A stretch of DNA of 6,501 nucleotides from JAWVZU01 sp033722075 (GCA_033722075.1 JAWVZU010000224.1:1-6501); one strand, 5' to 3'. Positions 1 to 6,459 are shown, numbered from the stretch's first letter. The notes: generated by a model from the letters alone, not told the origin. Made by a program: numbers and translations.

Positions 1-1041
1 ATCATCGGGTTCGCCGTGGTGTATTTCTTCGGCCGCATTCTCGCGCCGCTGCTGACCGCCGTGATCATCGCCTACCTGCTGGAGGGCGTGGTGCTTCGGC
101 TGGAAAGGCTGGATATCCGCCGGACTTTTGGCGTCGGTCTGGTTTTCCTCGGGTTCCTCGTGGTGATGTTCTTCATCATTCTCGGCGTGGTGCCGGTGCT
201 GTCCCGCCAGGTCACCCAGTTCGTCGCCCAACTGCCTCGCTACATCGAACGCTTCCAGGAGTTGATGACGACGTTGCCGCAGCGATACCCGCAACTGATC
301 ACGGAAAGCCAACTCAACGAACTCATCACCAGCCTCAACGCCGAGCTGGCCGCCATCGGCCAGAAGATCGTCACGTCGACCCTGTCCTCCGTGACCAGCA
401 TCATCGCCTTCATGGTCTTCGTCGTCCTGGTGCCGATCCTGGTGTTCTTCCTGATGAAGGACAAGCACAAGATCATCGACTGGCTCAAGAGCTATCTGCC
501 CAAGGATCGCCATCTTGCCGCGAGCGTATGGAGTGAAGTGGATGCCCAGATCGGCAACTACGTGCGCGGCAAGACCCTGGAAATCCTTATCGTTGGCCTG
601 GTCACCTACGTGACCTTTGCCATCTTGAACCTTCAATATGCCATCCTCCTGTCCACGCTGGTCGGCTTCTCGGTGCTGATCCCCTATATCGGCGCGGCAG
701 TCGTGACGATACCGATTGCGATCGTCGGCTTTTTCCAGTTCGGTTGGACGGGCGACTTCGCTTGGGTCATCTTTGCCTACGGCATCATCCAGCTCCTGGA
801 CGGCAACGTGCTGGTTCCCCTGCTCTTTTCCGAAGTCGTCGACCTGCATCCGGTGGCGATCATCGTCGCCGTGCTCCTGTTCGGCGGGATGTGGGGATTT
901 TGGGGCGTATTTTTCGCGATTCCGCTGGCAACCCTGGTTAATTCGGTGATGCGATCGTTGCCGGCGACGCAGGAAGAACCGGAAGTGGTCACACCCGATT
1001 CGGATGAAGTGGATCTCGGCGAAGCCACCGAAGGCAGCTAG
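1..1041 (+). CDS. perM: PerM/AI-2E family transporter, 5'-truncated by the window
   Basis: Inner-membrane permease of the AI-2E transporter (PerM, formerly UPF0118) family; substrates differ between members and the one here is unknown. The frame is open from base 1 and 346 codons are visible. Compared with the usual family length of about 350-370, only some 10-30 N-terminal residues are missing. A GTG at 16 is in frame but lies inside the first membrane helix, so it is unlikely to be the start. Visible residues run: helices near 2-26 and 43-67, a long amphipathic periplasmic stretch (about 70-130), then further helices near 130-152, 195-220, 222-245, 250-265 and 283-312. The PYIG motif (about 228-231) and the segment LDGNVLVPLLFSEVVDLHP (266-284) followed by GGMWGFWGVFFAIPLA are hallmarks of gammaproteobacterial PerM. 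The C-terminal 30 residues form an acidic, probably cytoplasmic tail. It reads toward the metal-receptor genes, but a 116-bp gap makes an operon uncertain. Confidence 0.92.
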   Translation: MIGFAVVYFFGRILAPLLTAVIIAYLLEGVVLRLERLDIRRTFGVGLVFLGFLVVMFFIILGVVPVLSRQVTQFVAQLPRYIERFQELMTTLPQRYPQLITESQLNELITSLNAELAAIGQKIVTSTLSSVTSIIAFMVFVVLVPILVFFLMKDKHKIIDWLKSYLPKDRHLAASVWSEVDAQIGNYVRGKTLEILIVGLVTYVTFAILNLQYAILLSTLVGFSVLIPYIGAAVVTIPIAIVGFFQFGWTGDFAWVIFAYGIIQLLDGNVLVPLLFSEVVDLHPVAIIVAVLLFGGMWGFWGVFFAIPLATLVNSVMRSLPATQEEPEVVTPDSDEVDLGEATEGS

Positions 1042-1157
1042 CCGGCGAGCGCACCCGAAAACGGCGGCCTCGTGCTGTGTTTTTCACCTGGTCACGACGG
1101 ACTGTGCGATAAAGACACGGCTTGTAATTGGCCCGCGTCACCCCAACAACCGCTTCG

Positions 1158-1460
1158 ATGAAACACCGCATGAACATCGGGATGCTCAAACGCCAGTTTC
1201 TGCTGGCGGCAGCCCTTTTGTTTGCGCAAGTCGGGGCGACCGCCCACCTCCTCGATCACGCCACCGACCTCTACGACCAGGCCTGTCTGGTCTGTTCCGT
1301 TTCCCACCACTTCGATCACTTCGCGGCAAGCCCATCGACGGCCGTTGCACCGGTCACGGAACCACCAGCCACCGCGGCCTGCATTGCCCAGCGCCTGATC
1401 CGATCGCAACCGGTTTTCCGACCGCCACCACGCGGCCCCCCTGCCTCGACGCACGCCTGA
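1158..1460 (+). CDS. Small exported Cys/His-rich protein preceding a TonB-dependent receptor
   Basis: A 100-residue protein that I cannot assign to a named family with certainty; it resembles DUF2946-like small exported proteins found beside metal-related TonB receptors. From the ATG at 1158 it begins MKHRMNIGMLKRQ, then a hydrophobic core LLAAALLFAQVGATA, giving a signal peptide with likely cleavage near residue 29. The mature part has H30, H34, a CxxC pair (C43, C46), then HH (50-51) and H54, so a metal-binding cluster sits in about 25 residues. The remainder is Ala/Pro/Arg-rich and low in complexity, with one more Cys at 75. No start has a convincing Shine-Dalgarno. Alternatives in the same frame are TTG 1128, ATG 1170 and ATG 1182; all keep the signal core. 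The stop lies 81 bp before the receptor gene, which suggests one transcript and a periplasmic role with the receptor. The metal and function are inferred. Confidence 0.7.
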   Translation: MKHRMNIGMLKRQFLLAAALLFAQVGATAHLLDHATDLYDQACLVCSVSHHFDHFAASPSTAVAPVTEPPATAACIAQRLIRSQPVFRPPPRGPPASTHA

Positions 1461-1526
1461 CAACAATCGCGGTTTTCCGCAATTTGGCATCTGTCTCTCC
1501 GGGCAATCGAAGCCCCGGGGAACAAT

Positions 1527-1532
1527 CGAGGT
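1527..1532 (+). promoter_or_regulatory. Ribosome binding site of the TonB-dependent receptor
   Basis: CGAGGT lies nine bases before the ATG at 1542. It is the only good Shine-Dalgarno match in this intergenic stretch and supports the chosen start, which is followed directly by a signal peptide. Confidence 0.7.
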
Positions 1533-1541
1533 AACAAAGTC

Positions 1542-3632
1542 ATGAATACAAGCAAACTGAGTTTTGCAATCGCTGCCGTGCTGGCAGCGCCCACGGTCGT
1601 CGCGCAACCGCAGGACCGGGACGAAGAAATCGAAATGGTGGTGGTCACCGCCAGCCCCCTGCAGTCCAGTGCGTTGGAAATGACCCAGTCGGCGAGCGTT
1701 CTTTCCGGGGAAGAACTTGACCGCGCGCTCCAGGCAACCATCGGCGAGACGGTCGGTCGGTTGCCCGGTGTGCAATCGGCGTATTTCGGCCCGGGCGTGG
1801 GCCGCCCGATCATCCGCGGCCTGGATGGACCACGAATCGATATTCTGGAGAACAACATCAGCTCCAACGACGTGTCGAACGTCAGCGCCGACCACGCGGT
1901 TTCCATCGAGCCGTTCCTGGCCGAGCAGGTCGAAGTCCTGCGGGGGCCGGCAACGCTCATTTATGGGTCGGACACGATCGGCGGCGTTGTCAACGTGCGA
2001 ACCCATCGGATCCCGCCCAAACCCGTTGACGGTCTCCAGGGCGAAGTCGTCGTCAGTGGCGACACGGTCGCCGACGAACGCTTCGGCGGCGTCGAGCTGG
2101 ATTTCGGCAGCGGCAACTGGGCGTTCCATGTGGATGGGTTCTATCGCGATACGGACGACTACGAGATCCCGGGTTTCGCTGAACTCGAAGAGCTTCATGA
2201 CGAGGATCATGAGGAAGATCACGAAGATGAGGGCCACGACGAGGAAGAGATCGCCGGAATTCTCGAGAACAGTGCGGTCCAGACTCGCGGCGGCGCGGCC
2301 GGGGTGTCCTACATCGGCGATGGCTGGACGCTCGGATTGGCCTACTCGAACTACCAGACCGAATATGGCATCCCCGGACACGCTCACGAACATGGGCACA
2401 AAGATGAGGAAGATCACGGGGAAGATCACGGTGACGATCACGAAGAGGGTGAGGAAGAGGAAGAATTCGTCAGTATCGATCTGGAAAACGATCGAATGGA
2501 CGCCGATTTCCGGATGGACAATCCGCTGGGCGGCGTTGAAAGCCTGCGCGTCCTGCTCTCCGGAAGCGACTATGAGCACGTAGAACTGGAAGGGGCCGAA
2601 ATCGGCACCCGGTTCGACACGGACACGCTCGAGGGCCGAGTCGAACTCGTTCACGAGCCGATTGCCGGTTGGCGCGGTGTCGTCGGACTGCAGTTTTCGG
2701 ATCGCGAATTTGCAGCATTTGGCGAAGAGGCTTTCGTGCCGCCTTCCGAAAGCGATGCTTTGGCGCTGTTTCTTGTCGAAGAGCGTGAAATTGACGACTG
2801 GCGTCTGGAGTTCGGGGCCCGGCTCGAAGACCGGGATGTGGATACCAGCGACGGCCGCAGTGCAAGCCACGAACCCTTCTCCCTGAGCGCGGGCGCAGTC
2901 TGGCACTTTTCACCGGAGACCCATCTCGCTCTCCATGCCTCGCGTTCGGAAAGGGCGCCGGCTGAAGAGGAGCTGTTTGCCGACGGACCGCATATCGCAA
3001 CCCAGACCTTCGAGATCGGCGACGCGACCCTCGACGAAGAGATCTCGACCAATTTCGAGATTACGCTCCGGCGACATGAGGGCCCCCTGACGGGTTCCCT
3101 GACCGTGTTCCGGAACGACTTTTCGGACTTCATCTTCCTGTCCGACGCGGGCCAGGAGGAGGATGGGCTTCCGGTCCGTTTCTGGACTCAGCAGGACGCC
3201 GAGTTCACCGGCCTGGAAGGCGAGCTTCGTTACGCGTTCGGCGAGAGCGACTTTGGCCGCTTTTTCGCCCGAGGTTTCTTCGACACGGTCGACGCGGAGC
3301 TGGATGACGGTTCCAACCTTCCGCGCATTGCGCCGGCCCGGATCGGCGCCGGTCTTGACTGGGAGTCCGGGGGCTGGGCTGCCTCGTTCAACGTAGTTCG
3401 CTACGACGACCAGCACGACATCGCAGAGTTCGAGATCCCGACCGACAGCTACACGATGATCGATGCCGATCTGGCCTACCGGCTGAACGGTGCCGGCGGG
3501 GTCACCTGGGAGATCTTCGCGCGCGGGCGCAACCTGGCTGACCAGGAGGCGCGCAACCACACTTCGTTCCTTAAGGACCGGGCACCGCTTCCCGGCCGCA
3601 ATCTGGTGCTCGGGTTCCGAGCCTACTTCTGA
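1542..3632 (+). CDS. TonB-dependent outer-membrane receptor, ZnuD-like, probable zinc uptake
   Basis: Outer-membrane gated channel of 696 residues that would import a metal using TonB/ExbBD energy. Signal peptide at 1-21 (cleavage after VVA). A TonB box lies at about 30-37 (IEMVVVTA). The plug domain spans about 45-155 and contains PIIRGLDGPRIDIL, a VSADHAVSIEP segment and VEVLRGPATLIYGSDTIGGVVNV. The rest is a 22-strand-type barrel ending in the aromatic C-terminus AYF. Two loops are extraordinarily rich in His, Asp and Glu: residues 215-237 and 280-309. ELFADGPHIATQTFEIGD (477-494) and ARNHTSFLKDRAPLPGRNL (670-688) are signatures I associate with ZnuD-type receptors (neisserial ZnuD binds zinc with such a loop). 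Copper or nickel cannot be excluded, but the Met/Cys motifs expected of OprC/NosA copper receptors are absent. It probably shares a transcript with the small Cys/His gene upstream. I saw no AT-rich Zur-type palindrome in front of either gene. Confidence 0.93.
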   Translation: MNTSKLSFAIAAVLAAPTVVAQPQDRDEEIEMVVVTASPLQSSALEMTQSASVLSGEELDRALQATIGETVGRLPGVQSAYFGPGVGRPIIRGLDGPRIDILENNISSNDVSNVSADHAVSIEPFLAEQVEVLRGPATLIYGSDTIGGVVNVRTHRIPPKPVDGLQGEVVVSGDTVADERFGGVELDFGSGNWAFHVDGFYRDTDDYEIPGFAELEELHDEDHEEDHEDEGHDEEEIAGILENSAVQTRGGAAGVSYIGDGWTLGLAYSNYQTEYGIPGHAHEHGHKDEEDHGEDHGDDHEEGEEEEEFVSIDLENDRMDADFRMDNPLGGVESLRVLLSGSDYEHVELEGAEIGTRFDTDTLEGRVELVHEPIAGWRGVVGLQFSDREFAAFGEEAFVPPSESDALALFLVEEREIDDWRLEFGARLEDRDVDTSDGRSASHEPFSLSAGAVWHFSPETHLALHASRSERAPAEEELFADGPHIATQTFEIGDATLDEEISTNFEITLRRHEGPLTGSLTVFRNDFSDFIFLSDAGQEEDGLPVRFWTQQDAEFTGLEGELRYAFGESDFGRFFARGFFDTVDAELDDGSNLPRIAPARIGAGLDWESGGWAASFNVVRYDDQHDIAEFEIPTDSYTMIDADLAYRLNGAGGVTWEIFARGRNLADQEARNHTSFLKDRAPLPGRNLVLGFRAYF
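2184..2252 (+). other. First His/Asp/Glu-rich metal-binding loop of the receptor
   Basis: Encodes residues 215-237 of the receptor, in which EDH and EEDH units recur (core EDHEEDHEDEGHDEEE). The DNA repeats GAGGAT/GAAGAT and CAT/CAC codons with a loose 9-base period. An exposed loop that concentrates divalent metal near the barrel mouth is the likely role, by analogy with ZnuD. Confidence 0.75.
2379..2468 (+). other. Second His/Asp/Glu-rich metal-binding loop of the receptor
   Basis: Encodes residues 280-309: an alternating-His start (HAHEHGH), then DH units, then a run of Glu before FVSIDLEND, where the barrel resumes. It is longer than the first loop and contains a 12-base tandem repeat. 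Confidence 0.75.
2409..2444 (+). repeat. Three tandem 12-bp copies inside the second metal loop
   Basis: GAAGATCACGGG, GAAGATCACGGT and GACGATCACGAA follow each other without a gap. Each unit codes for four residues centred on Asp-His (EDHG, EDHG, DDHE). The repeat is in frame, so slippage would change loop length by four residues without breaking the gene. Confidence 0.75.
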
Positions 3633-3644
3633 GCAAAACGTTGC

Positions 3645-3671
3645 CGGCCCGTCACCGTGTGTGGCGGGCCG
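3645..3671 (+). terminator. Strong hairpin after the receptor gene, possible terminator
   Basis: An 11-bp stem (3645-3655 with 3661-3671, one U-G pair) closes a five-base loop CGTGT, 12 bases after the receptor stop. The arms are CGGCCCGTCAC and GTGGCGGGCCG. No T-run follows, so it is not a textbook intrinsic terminator; it could stabilise the receptor mRNA end, pause polymerase, or act with Rho. Confidence 0.5.
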
Positions 3672-3730
3672 AACCCTCCTGTCCCTGGCCACCCGGCCCG
3701 ACCTCCACGAAACCATCACCGGTCTTTGCT

Positions 3731-3748
3731 AGTTTCGGCCGTGAAACT
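3731..3748 (+). promoter_or_regulatory. Inverted repeat upstream of the azurin gene
   Basis: AGTTTC and GAAACT are perfect inverted copies separated by six bases, and end 21 bases before the azurin ATG. A second small dyad, CTGT-CACT-ACAG (3747-3758), overlaps its right edge and reaches the ribosome binding site. This could be an operator or a 5'-UTR hairpin. I recognise no named regulator's site, and no clear -35/-10 pair stands out. Confidence 0.3.
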
Positions 3749-3756
3749 GTCACTAC

Positions 3757-3760
3757 AGGA
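3757..3760 (+). promoter_or_regulatory. Ribosome binding site of the azurin lipoprotein
   Basis: AGGA lies nine bases before the ATG at 3770. It selects this start over the longer open frame that begins at 3641, whose extra N-terminus would bury the lipoprotein signal. Confidence 0.65.
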
Positions 3761-3769
3761 AGCTCCGAA

Positions 3770-4417
3770 ATGAATAATCGCCGTTGCGTATGGACTGGAA
3801 TCATTCTGTCGATGTTGCTGCTCGCCGGATGCGGCAGTGAAGAGTCCAGTGAATCGGAACGTTCCGCAGCCCAGGCTTCAGAGCCTACGGAGCAGCAGCA
3901 ATCGGCCGAAACCGGGACATCCATGGATCAGCCGGCCGAGACACAGAACGCCGAGGCGGAGCCGGCGCAGCCGACTGAAGAGGCGATGGCAGAGCCGGAG
4001 TCAGCTGAACCGGCCACCGCTGGCGACGACAATGATCCGTGCACCGTGACCCTGGAAGTGGGAGATTCGATCGCCTACAGCCGGAACAGCATTTCGGTGC
4101 CCTCCACCTGTGGGTCCGTCACGGTCAACCTCACCCACACCGGGACGCTGCCGAAGGAGGCCATGGGTCACAACTGGGTCCTGGTGCCATCCGATGCGCT
4201 TCAGGATATCGGCCAGGCGGGCATGGATGTGGGACCGCAGAATGATTACGTTCCCGACGATGATCGAATCGTCGCCGCGACGGGACTGGTCGGCGGCGGT
4301 CAGAGCACCAGCGTGACCTTCTCCCTCGCGGACCTTGAAGCGGGAACCGCCTACAGCTACCTGTGTACCTTCCCCGGACACTGGTCCGTGATGCGCGGAA
4401 CATTCACCGTGGAGTGA
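3770..4417 (+). CDS. azu: Lipid-anchored azurin (type 1 copper protein) with long acidic linker
   Basis: A 215-residue blue-copper lipoprotein that would carry electrons in the periplasm or at the outer membrane. It starts MNNRRCVW, then a hydrophobic segment ending in the lipobox LAGC (18-21). C21 would be lipidated, and Gly at +2 gives no inner-membrane retention signal. Residues 22-89 are a low-complexity Ser/Glu/Ala/Pro/Gln linker. Residues 91-215 match azurin along its full length: Cys91 and Cys114 for the conserved disulfide, GHNWV with backbone Gly133 and ligand His134, then CTFPGHWSVM giving Cys199, His204 and axial Met208. The copper site is therefore complete. The architecture resembles neisserial Laz (H.8-azurin), although the linker sequence differs. 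It is separated from the receptor gene by a hairpin and has its own ribosome binding site, so is probably transcribed separately. Its 3' end overlaps the convergent membrane-protein gene. Confidence 0.93.
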   Translation: MNNRRCVWTGIILSMLLLAGCGSEESSESERSAAQASEPTEQQQSAETGTSMDQPAETQNAEAEPAQPTEEAMAEPESAEPATAGDDNDPCTVTLEVGDSIAYSRNSISVPSTCGSVTVNLTHTGTLPKEAMGHNWVLVPSDALQDIGQAGMDVGPQNDYVPDDDRIVAATGLVGGGQSTSVTFSLADLEAGTAYSYLCTFPGHWSVMRGTFTVE

Positions 4418-5060
4418 AGCCGGTTCGCCTCCAGGCCGCATAGCTCAGAAGATAATAGGCGACCAGCAGGATCGACAGGTTCCACTCGAAGATGTTGCTC
4501 ATGGCTCGCCGGTCCAGGGCCCATTCCTTGGTCGGAATGCTGGCCAAACCGAGCAGTAGTGTGGCCACGCAGATTCCGACCTTCCAGCGAGCGATCGAGC
4601 GGGGCTTGACGTTCTGTCGCAGGAGATAGCCGGCGAGCAAGATCTGGGCGAGATAGGTCAGGCCGTAATACAGGTTGATGCCGAAGCGACGCATGATCCG
4701 ATACGCGGACCCGTCAGTGCCCAGCGTCACGGCGTAGACGATCAGAAACACGGACCCGCCGATGCCCAGGGCGGTCAGGAGCCCCCGCTTAAACCGGGAG
4801 GTGAGCCCCAGCCCCCCCAGCCAGCGGTAAACGAGCACCCAGAACAGTCCGGTGAGGATCGCGTTCGGGATGATCAGCCCGCGGAACAGGTAAAGAGACG
4901 GCAACTGCCGGGAAGCCCCGCTGATACTCACGCAACCGTCGATATAGGGGACGCAGGGAGGGATCGTCCCGTTGGCTGTGGAGATCAGCCAGGCGAGGTT
5001 CGCCGCGGCAACCGGCAGGACAAAAATCGCGATAGGCAGATAGCGTAACGGCATCAACAT
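4404..5060 (-). CDS. Six-helix membrane protein, Frag1/DRAM/Sfk1-like
   Basis: A 218-residue integral membrane protein with helices near 8-28, 58-80, 93-113, 128-147, 160-176 and 190-209. A periplasmic-side loop after helix 1 holds two cysteines (C36, C43) and the motif PYIDGCVSISGASRQLP, followed by LFRGLIIPNA. NIFEWNLSILL lies at the last helix. This pattern (SIS-G-R-P after helix 1, Arg and Pro in helix 2, a Glu-Trp late) is what I recall from the Frag1/DRAM/Sfk1 (Cwh43 N-terminal) family; bacterial members have no settled function. Two ATG codons compete: 5060 and, two codons later, 5054. Neither has a strong Shine-Dalgarno, though GGA sits close to the second. It follows the GNAT gene by 48 bp on the same strand, so cotranscription is possible. 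Its stop overlaps the azurin gene by 14 bp. Confidence 0.75.
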   Translation of the reverse strand: MLMPLRYLPIAIFVLPVAAANLAWLISTANGTIPPCVPYIDGCVSISGASRQLPSLYLFRGLIIPNAILTGLFWVLVYRWLGGLGLTSRFKRGLLTALGIGGSVFLIVYAVTLGTDGSAYRIMRRFGINLYYGLTYLAQILLAGYLLRQNVKPRSIARWKVGICVATLLLGLASIPTKEWALDRRAMSNIFEWNLSILLVAYYLLSYAAWRRTGFTPR

Positions 5061-5108
5061 CCAGTGTAGCGTGCCAGAAAATTCACGGCAGCGGGATGAT
5101 GATGCGGT

Positions 5109-5573
5109 CTATTTGAGCAGCAGCTTCAGTCCTTCGTGGGTTGCCCGAAACCCGACGCCTTCATAGAAGCGGAGCGCCTCCGGACGGGCCTTGTCGGTGG
5201 TGAGCTGGACCAGTCGGCAACCCCGGCGTCGAGCACGGTCGACGGCCCATTCGACCAGCGCCTTCCCGATACCCCGGGAACGGACGTCGCTCGCCACCCG
5301 GACTCCTTCGATCTGTGCCCGCCATCCCCCCTGGTAGGTGAGGCCCGGGACAAACGTCAACTGCAGCACCCCGACCATCTGCTCGTCGAGTTCGGCAACG
5401 ACCAGTTCATTGTTCGGGTCGGCGTCGATGGCAAAGAACGCGGCGTAATAGCTTTCCGGGAGGGACGGGTCCAGTTGCTCCCGCTGCTCGCCCAGCGGAT
5501 CATCCGCCAGCAGGGACACGATGCGCCTGATGTCGGAGCGGTTGGCCTGGCGAAAGTGGATTGGCGCGTTCAT
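5109..5573 (-). CDS. GNAT family N-acetyltransferase
   Basis: A 154-residue cytoplasmic acetyl-CoA-dependent acetyltransferase; the acceptor is unknown. It begins IHFRQANRSDIRRIVSLL, the usual first strand and helix of the fold. Motif A appears as VASDVRSRGIGKALVEWA (93-110), with RSRGIG forming the pyrophosphate-binding loop of acetyl-CoA. RFYEGVGFRATHEGLK (135-150) is the typical C-terminal motif with the conserved Tyr. The length is normal for a single-domain GNAT. The ATG overlaps the stop of the upstream SDR gene as ATGA, and AGGGGT (5579-5584) lies five bases before it inside that gene, so translation is probably coupled. Family assignment is firm; no substrate can be read from the sequence or its neighbours. 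Confidence 0.93.
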   Translation of the reverse strand: MNAPIHFRQANRSDIRRIVSLLADDPLGEQREQLDPSLPESYYAAFFAIDADPNNELVVAELDEQMVGVLQLTFVPGLTYQGGWRAQIEGVRVASDVRSRGIGKALVEWAVDRARRRGCRLVQLTTDKARPEALRFYEGVGFRATHEGLKLLLK

Positions 5574-6454
5574 TGGCGACCCCTAACCACCGGAAGGACT
5601 TCGGAACTCTGTTCATCAAGCATCCTGAGCACGCTCTCGTAACCGTGGCCTGGCGCCCAACCGAGGGCTCTTTGGGCGGTCGTCGAATCGTAGACCCGGT
5701 CGAGGCTTGTCGGCAGAGGCCATCCGCGGCGCTCGAACTCCCGGGCAAGTCCTGGCACGCACTCCCGGATCACGGTTGCCGCATCATCGAACAGCTGACG
5801 GCATGACTCACGACTGAAGGGCGTCGCCCCGGAGATGATGAACCGCCGGAAGCCTGCAAGGCGTTTCTCGATTGCCAGCGCATGGGCCGACGCGACATCG
5901 CGGGCATCGATGCCGCGGTTCAGGCGATAGACCGCCATCAGGTCGACGGGCTCGGGGAAACAGCGCGACATCTGCAGCACGGTGACGGGCACGCCGGATT
6001 CCCCCGCGACGGTCTCCAGCCTTCGCTCCGCAGAAATCTTGCTGCGATGATAGACCGTCCTGGGCTCGGGTTCGGTGGTCTCGTCGACCCAGCCCGCGAT
6101 CCCTTCCGGCGTTGAGGCCTTGCCATAGAGCGCCGTGGTGCTTGTGAACACGAAGTGCCCGACACCGCTCTCGATACCCTGTCGCATGAGCATCTCGGTG
6201 GCGACGACGTTGATATCCTCGAATTGCTCGTCGGAGCAAAGGCCCACGTGCGGCGCGTGGAGTCCGGCCGTGTGGACGATGACATCCACGTCGCGGAGGG
6301 CGGAGCCGATCAGGTCCCGGTCTCGGATGTCCCCCACGAAATCAGCCGTCGAGCACGGTATTCGATCGATACCGACCACGGAGTGCCGCTTCATCAGGCG
6401 GACGTAGATCGCCCGGCCCACGCGACCCGCCGTACCTGTGATCAGGATGTTCAG
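5570..6454 (-). CDS. NAD-dependent epimerase/dehydratase-like extended SDR, apparent CTG start
   Basis: A Rossmann-fold enzyme of 294 residues, probably acting on a nucleotide sugar or similar alcohol/ketone; its substrate is unknown. Counting from CTG at 6454 it reads MNILITGTAGRVGRAI, so the TGxxGxxG dinucleotide loop (6-13) is complete. Asp30 ends strand 2, as in NAD-preferring enzymes, and GDIRD (41-45) and HTAG (61-64) follow. The active site is S105/T106 plus Y135-x3-K139. RGIDARDVASAHALAIEK (180-197) is the conserved extended-SDR segment. The first conventional start, GTG at 6421, would remove half of the glycine loop and cannot give a working enzyme. No ATG, GTG or TTG lies upstream in frame inside the window, but the frame stays open to the edge, so a start further right is possible. 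GGAGGAG five bases before CTG favours the CTG. The stop overlaps the GNAT start. Confidence 0.88.
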   Translation of the reverse strand: MNILITGTAGRVGRAIYVRLMKRHSVVGIDRIPCSTADFVGDIRDRDLIGSALRDVDVIVHTAGLHAPHVGLCSDEQFEDINVVATEMLMRQGIESGVGHFVFTSTTALYGKASTPEGIAGWVDETTEPEPRTVYHRSKISAERRLETVAGESGVPVTVLQMSRCFPEPVDLMAVYRLNRGIDARDVASAHALAIEKRLAGFRRFIISGATPFSRESCRQLFDDAATVIRECVPGLAREFERRGWPLPTSLDRVYDSTTAQRALGWAPGHGYESVLRMLDEQSSEVLPVVRGRQ

Positions 6455-6459
6455 CGACG

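Noticed and set aside
1041..1084. Possible terminator after perM: GCAC (1051-1054) with GTGC (1072-1075) before a TTTTT run.
   Set aside because: The stem is only 4 bp with a 17-base loop, and competing GCCG/CGGC pairings exist. This is not convincing support for termination.
1083..1128. Promoter-like hexamers before the small Cys/His gene (TTCACC, GATAAA, TGTAAT).
   Set aside because: No pair combines good matches with 16-18 bp spacing; TGTAAT at 1123 has no usable -35 in front.
1004..1534. A 176-codon plus-strand frame spanning the end of perM and the small Cys/His gene.
   Set aside because: It overlaps two better genes in another frame, has no domain or signal peptide, and reads as Arg/Pro/Thr-rich out-of-frame sequence.
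1042..1541. Search for a Zur box in front of the metal genes.
   Set aside because: No AT-rich palindrome of the GTTATA-TATAAC type is present in 1042-1157 or 1461-1541. Regulation by Zur is not supported by visible sequence.
1092..2906. A 604-codon open frame on the minus strand, opposite the Cys/His gene and receptor.
   Set aside because: It lies antisense to a receptor whose family motifs are unmistakable. Its translation is low in recognisable domains, and hydrophobic runs such as those opposite the metal loops are just the complement of GAx/CAx codons. Long antisense frames are common in GC-rich genes.
3641..3769. N-terminal extension of the azurin frame by 43 codons.
   Set aside because: It crosses the hairpin, has no Shine-Dalgarno, and would place the lipoprotein signal internally. 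The ATG at 3770 has AGGA at nine bases and starts exactly at the signal peptide.
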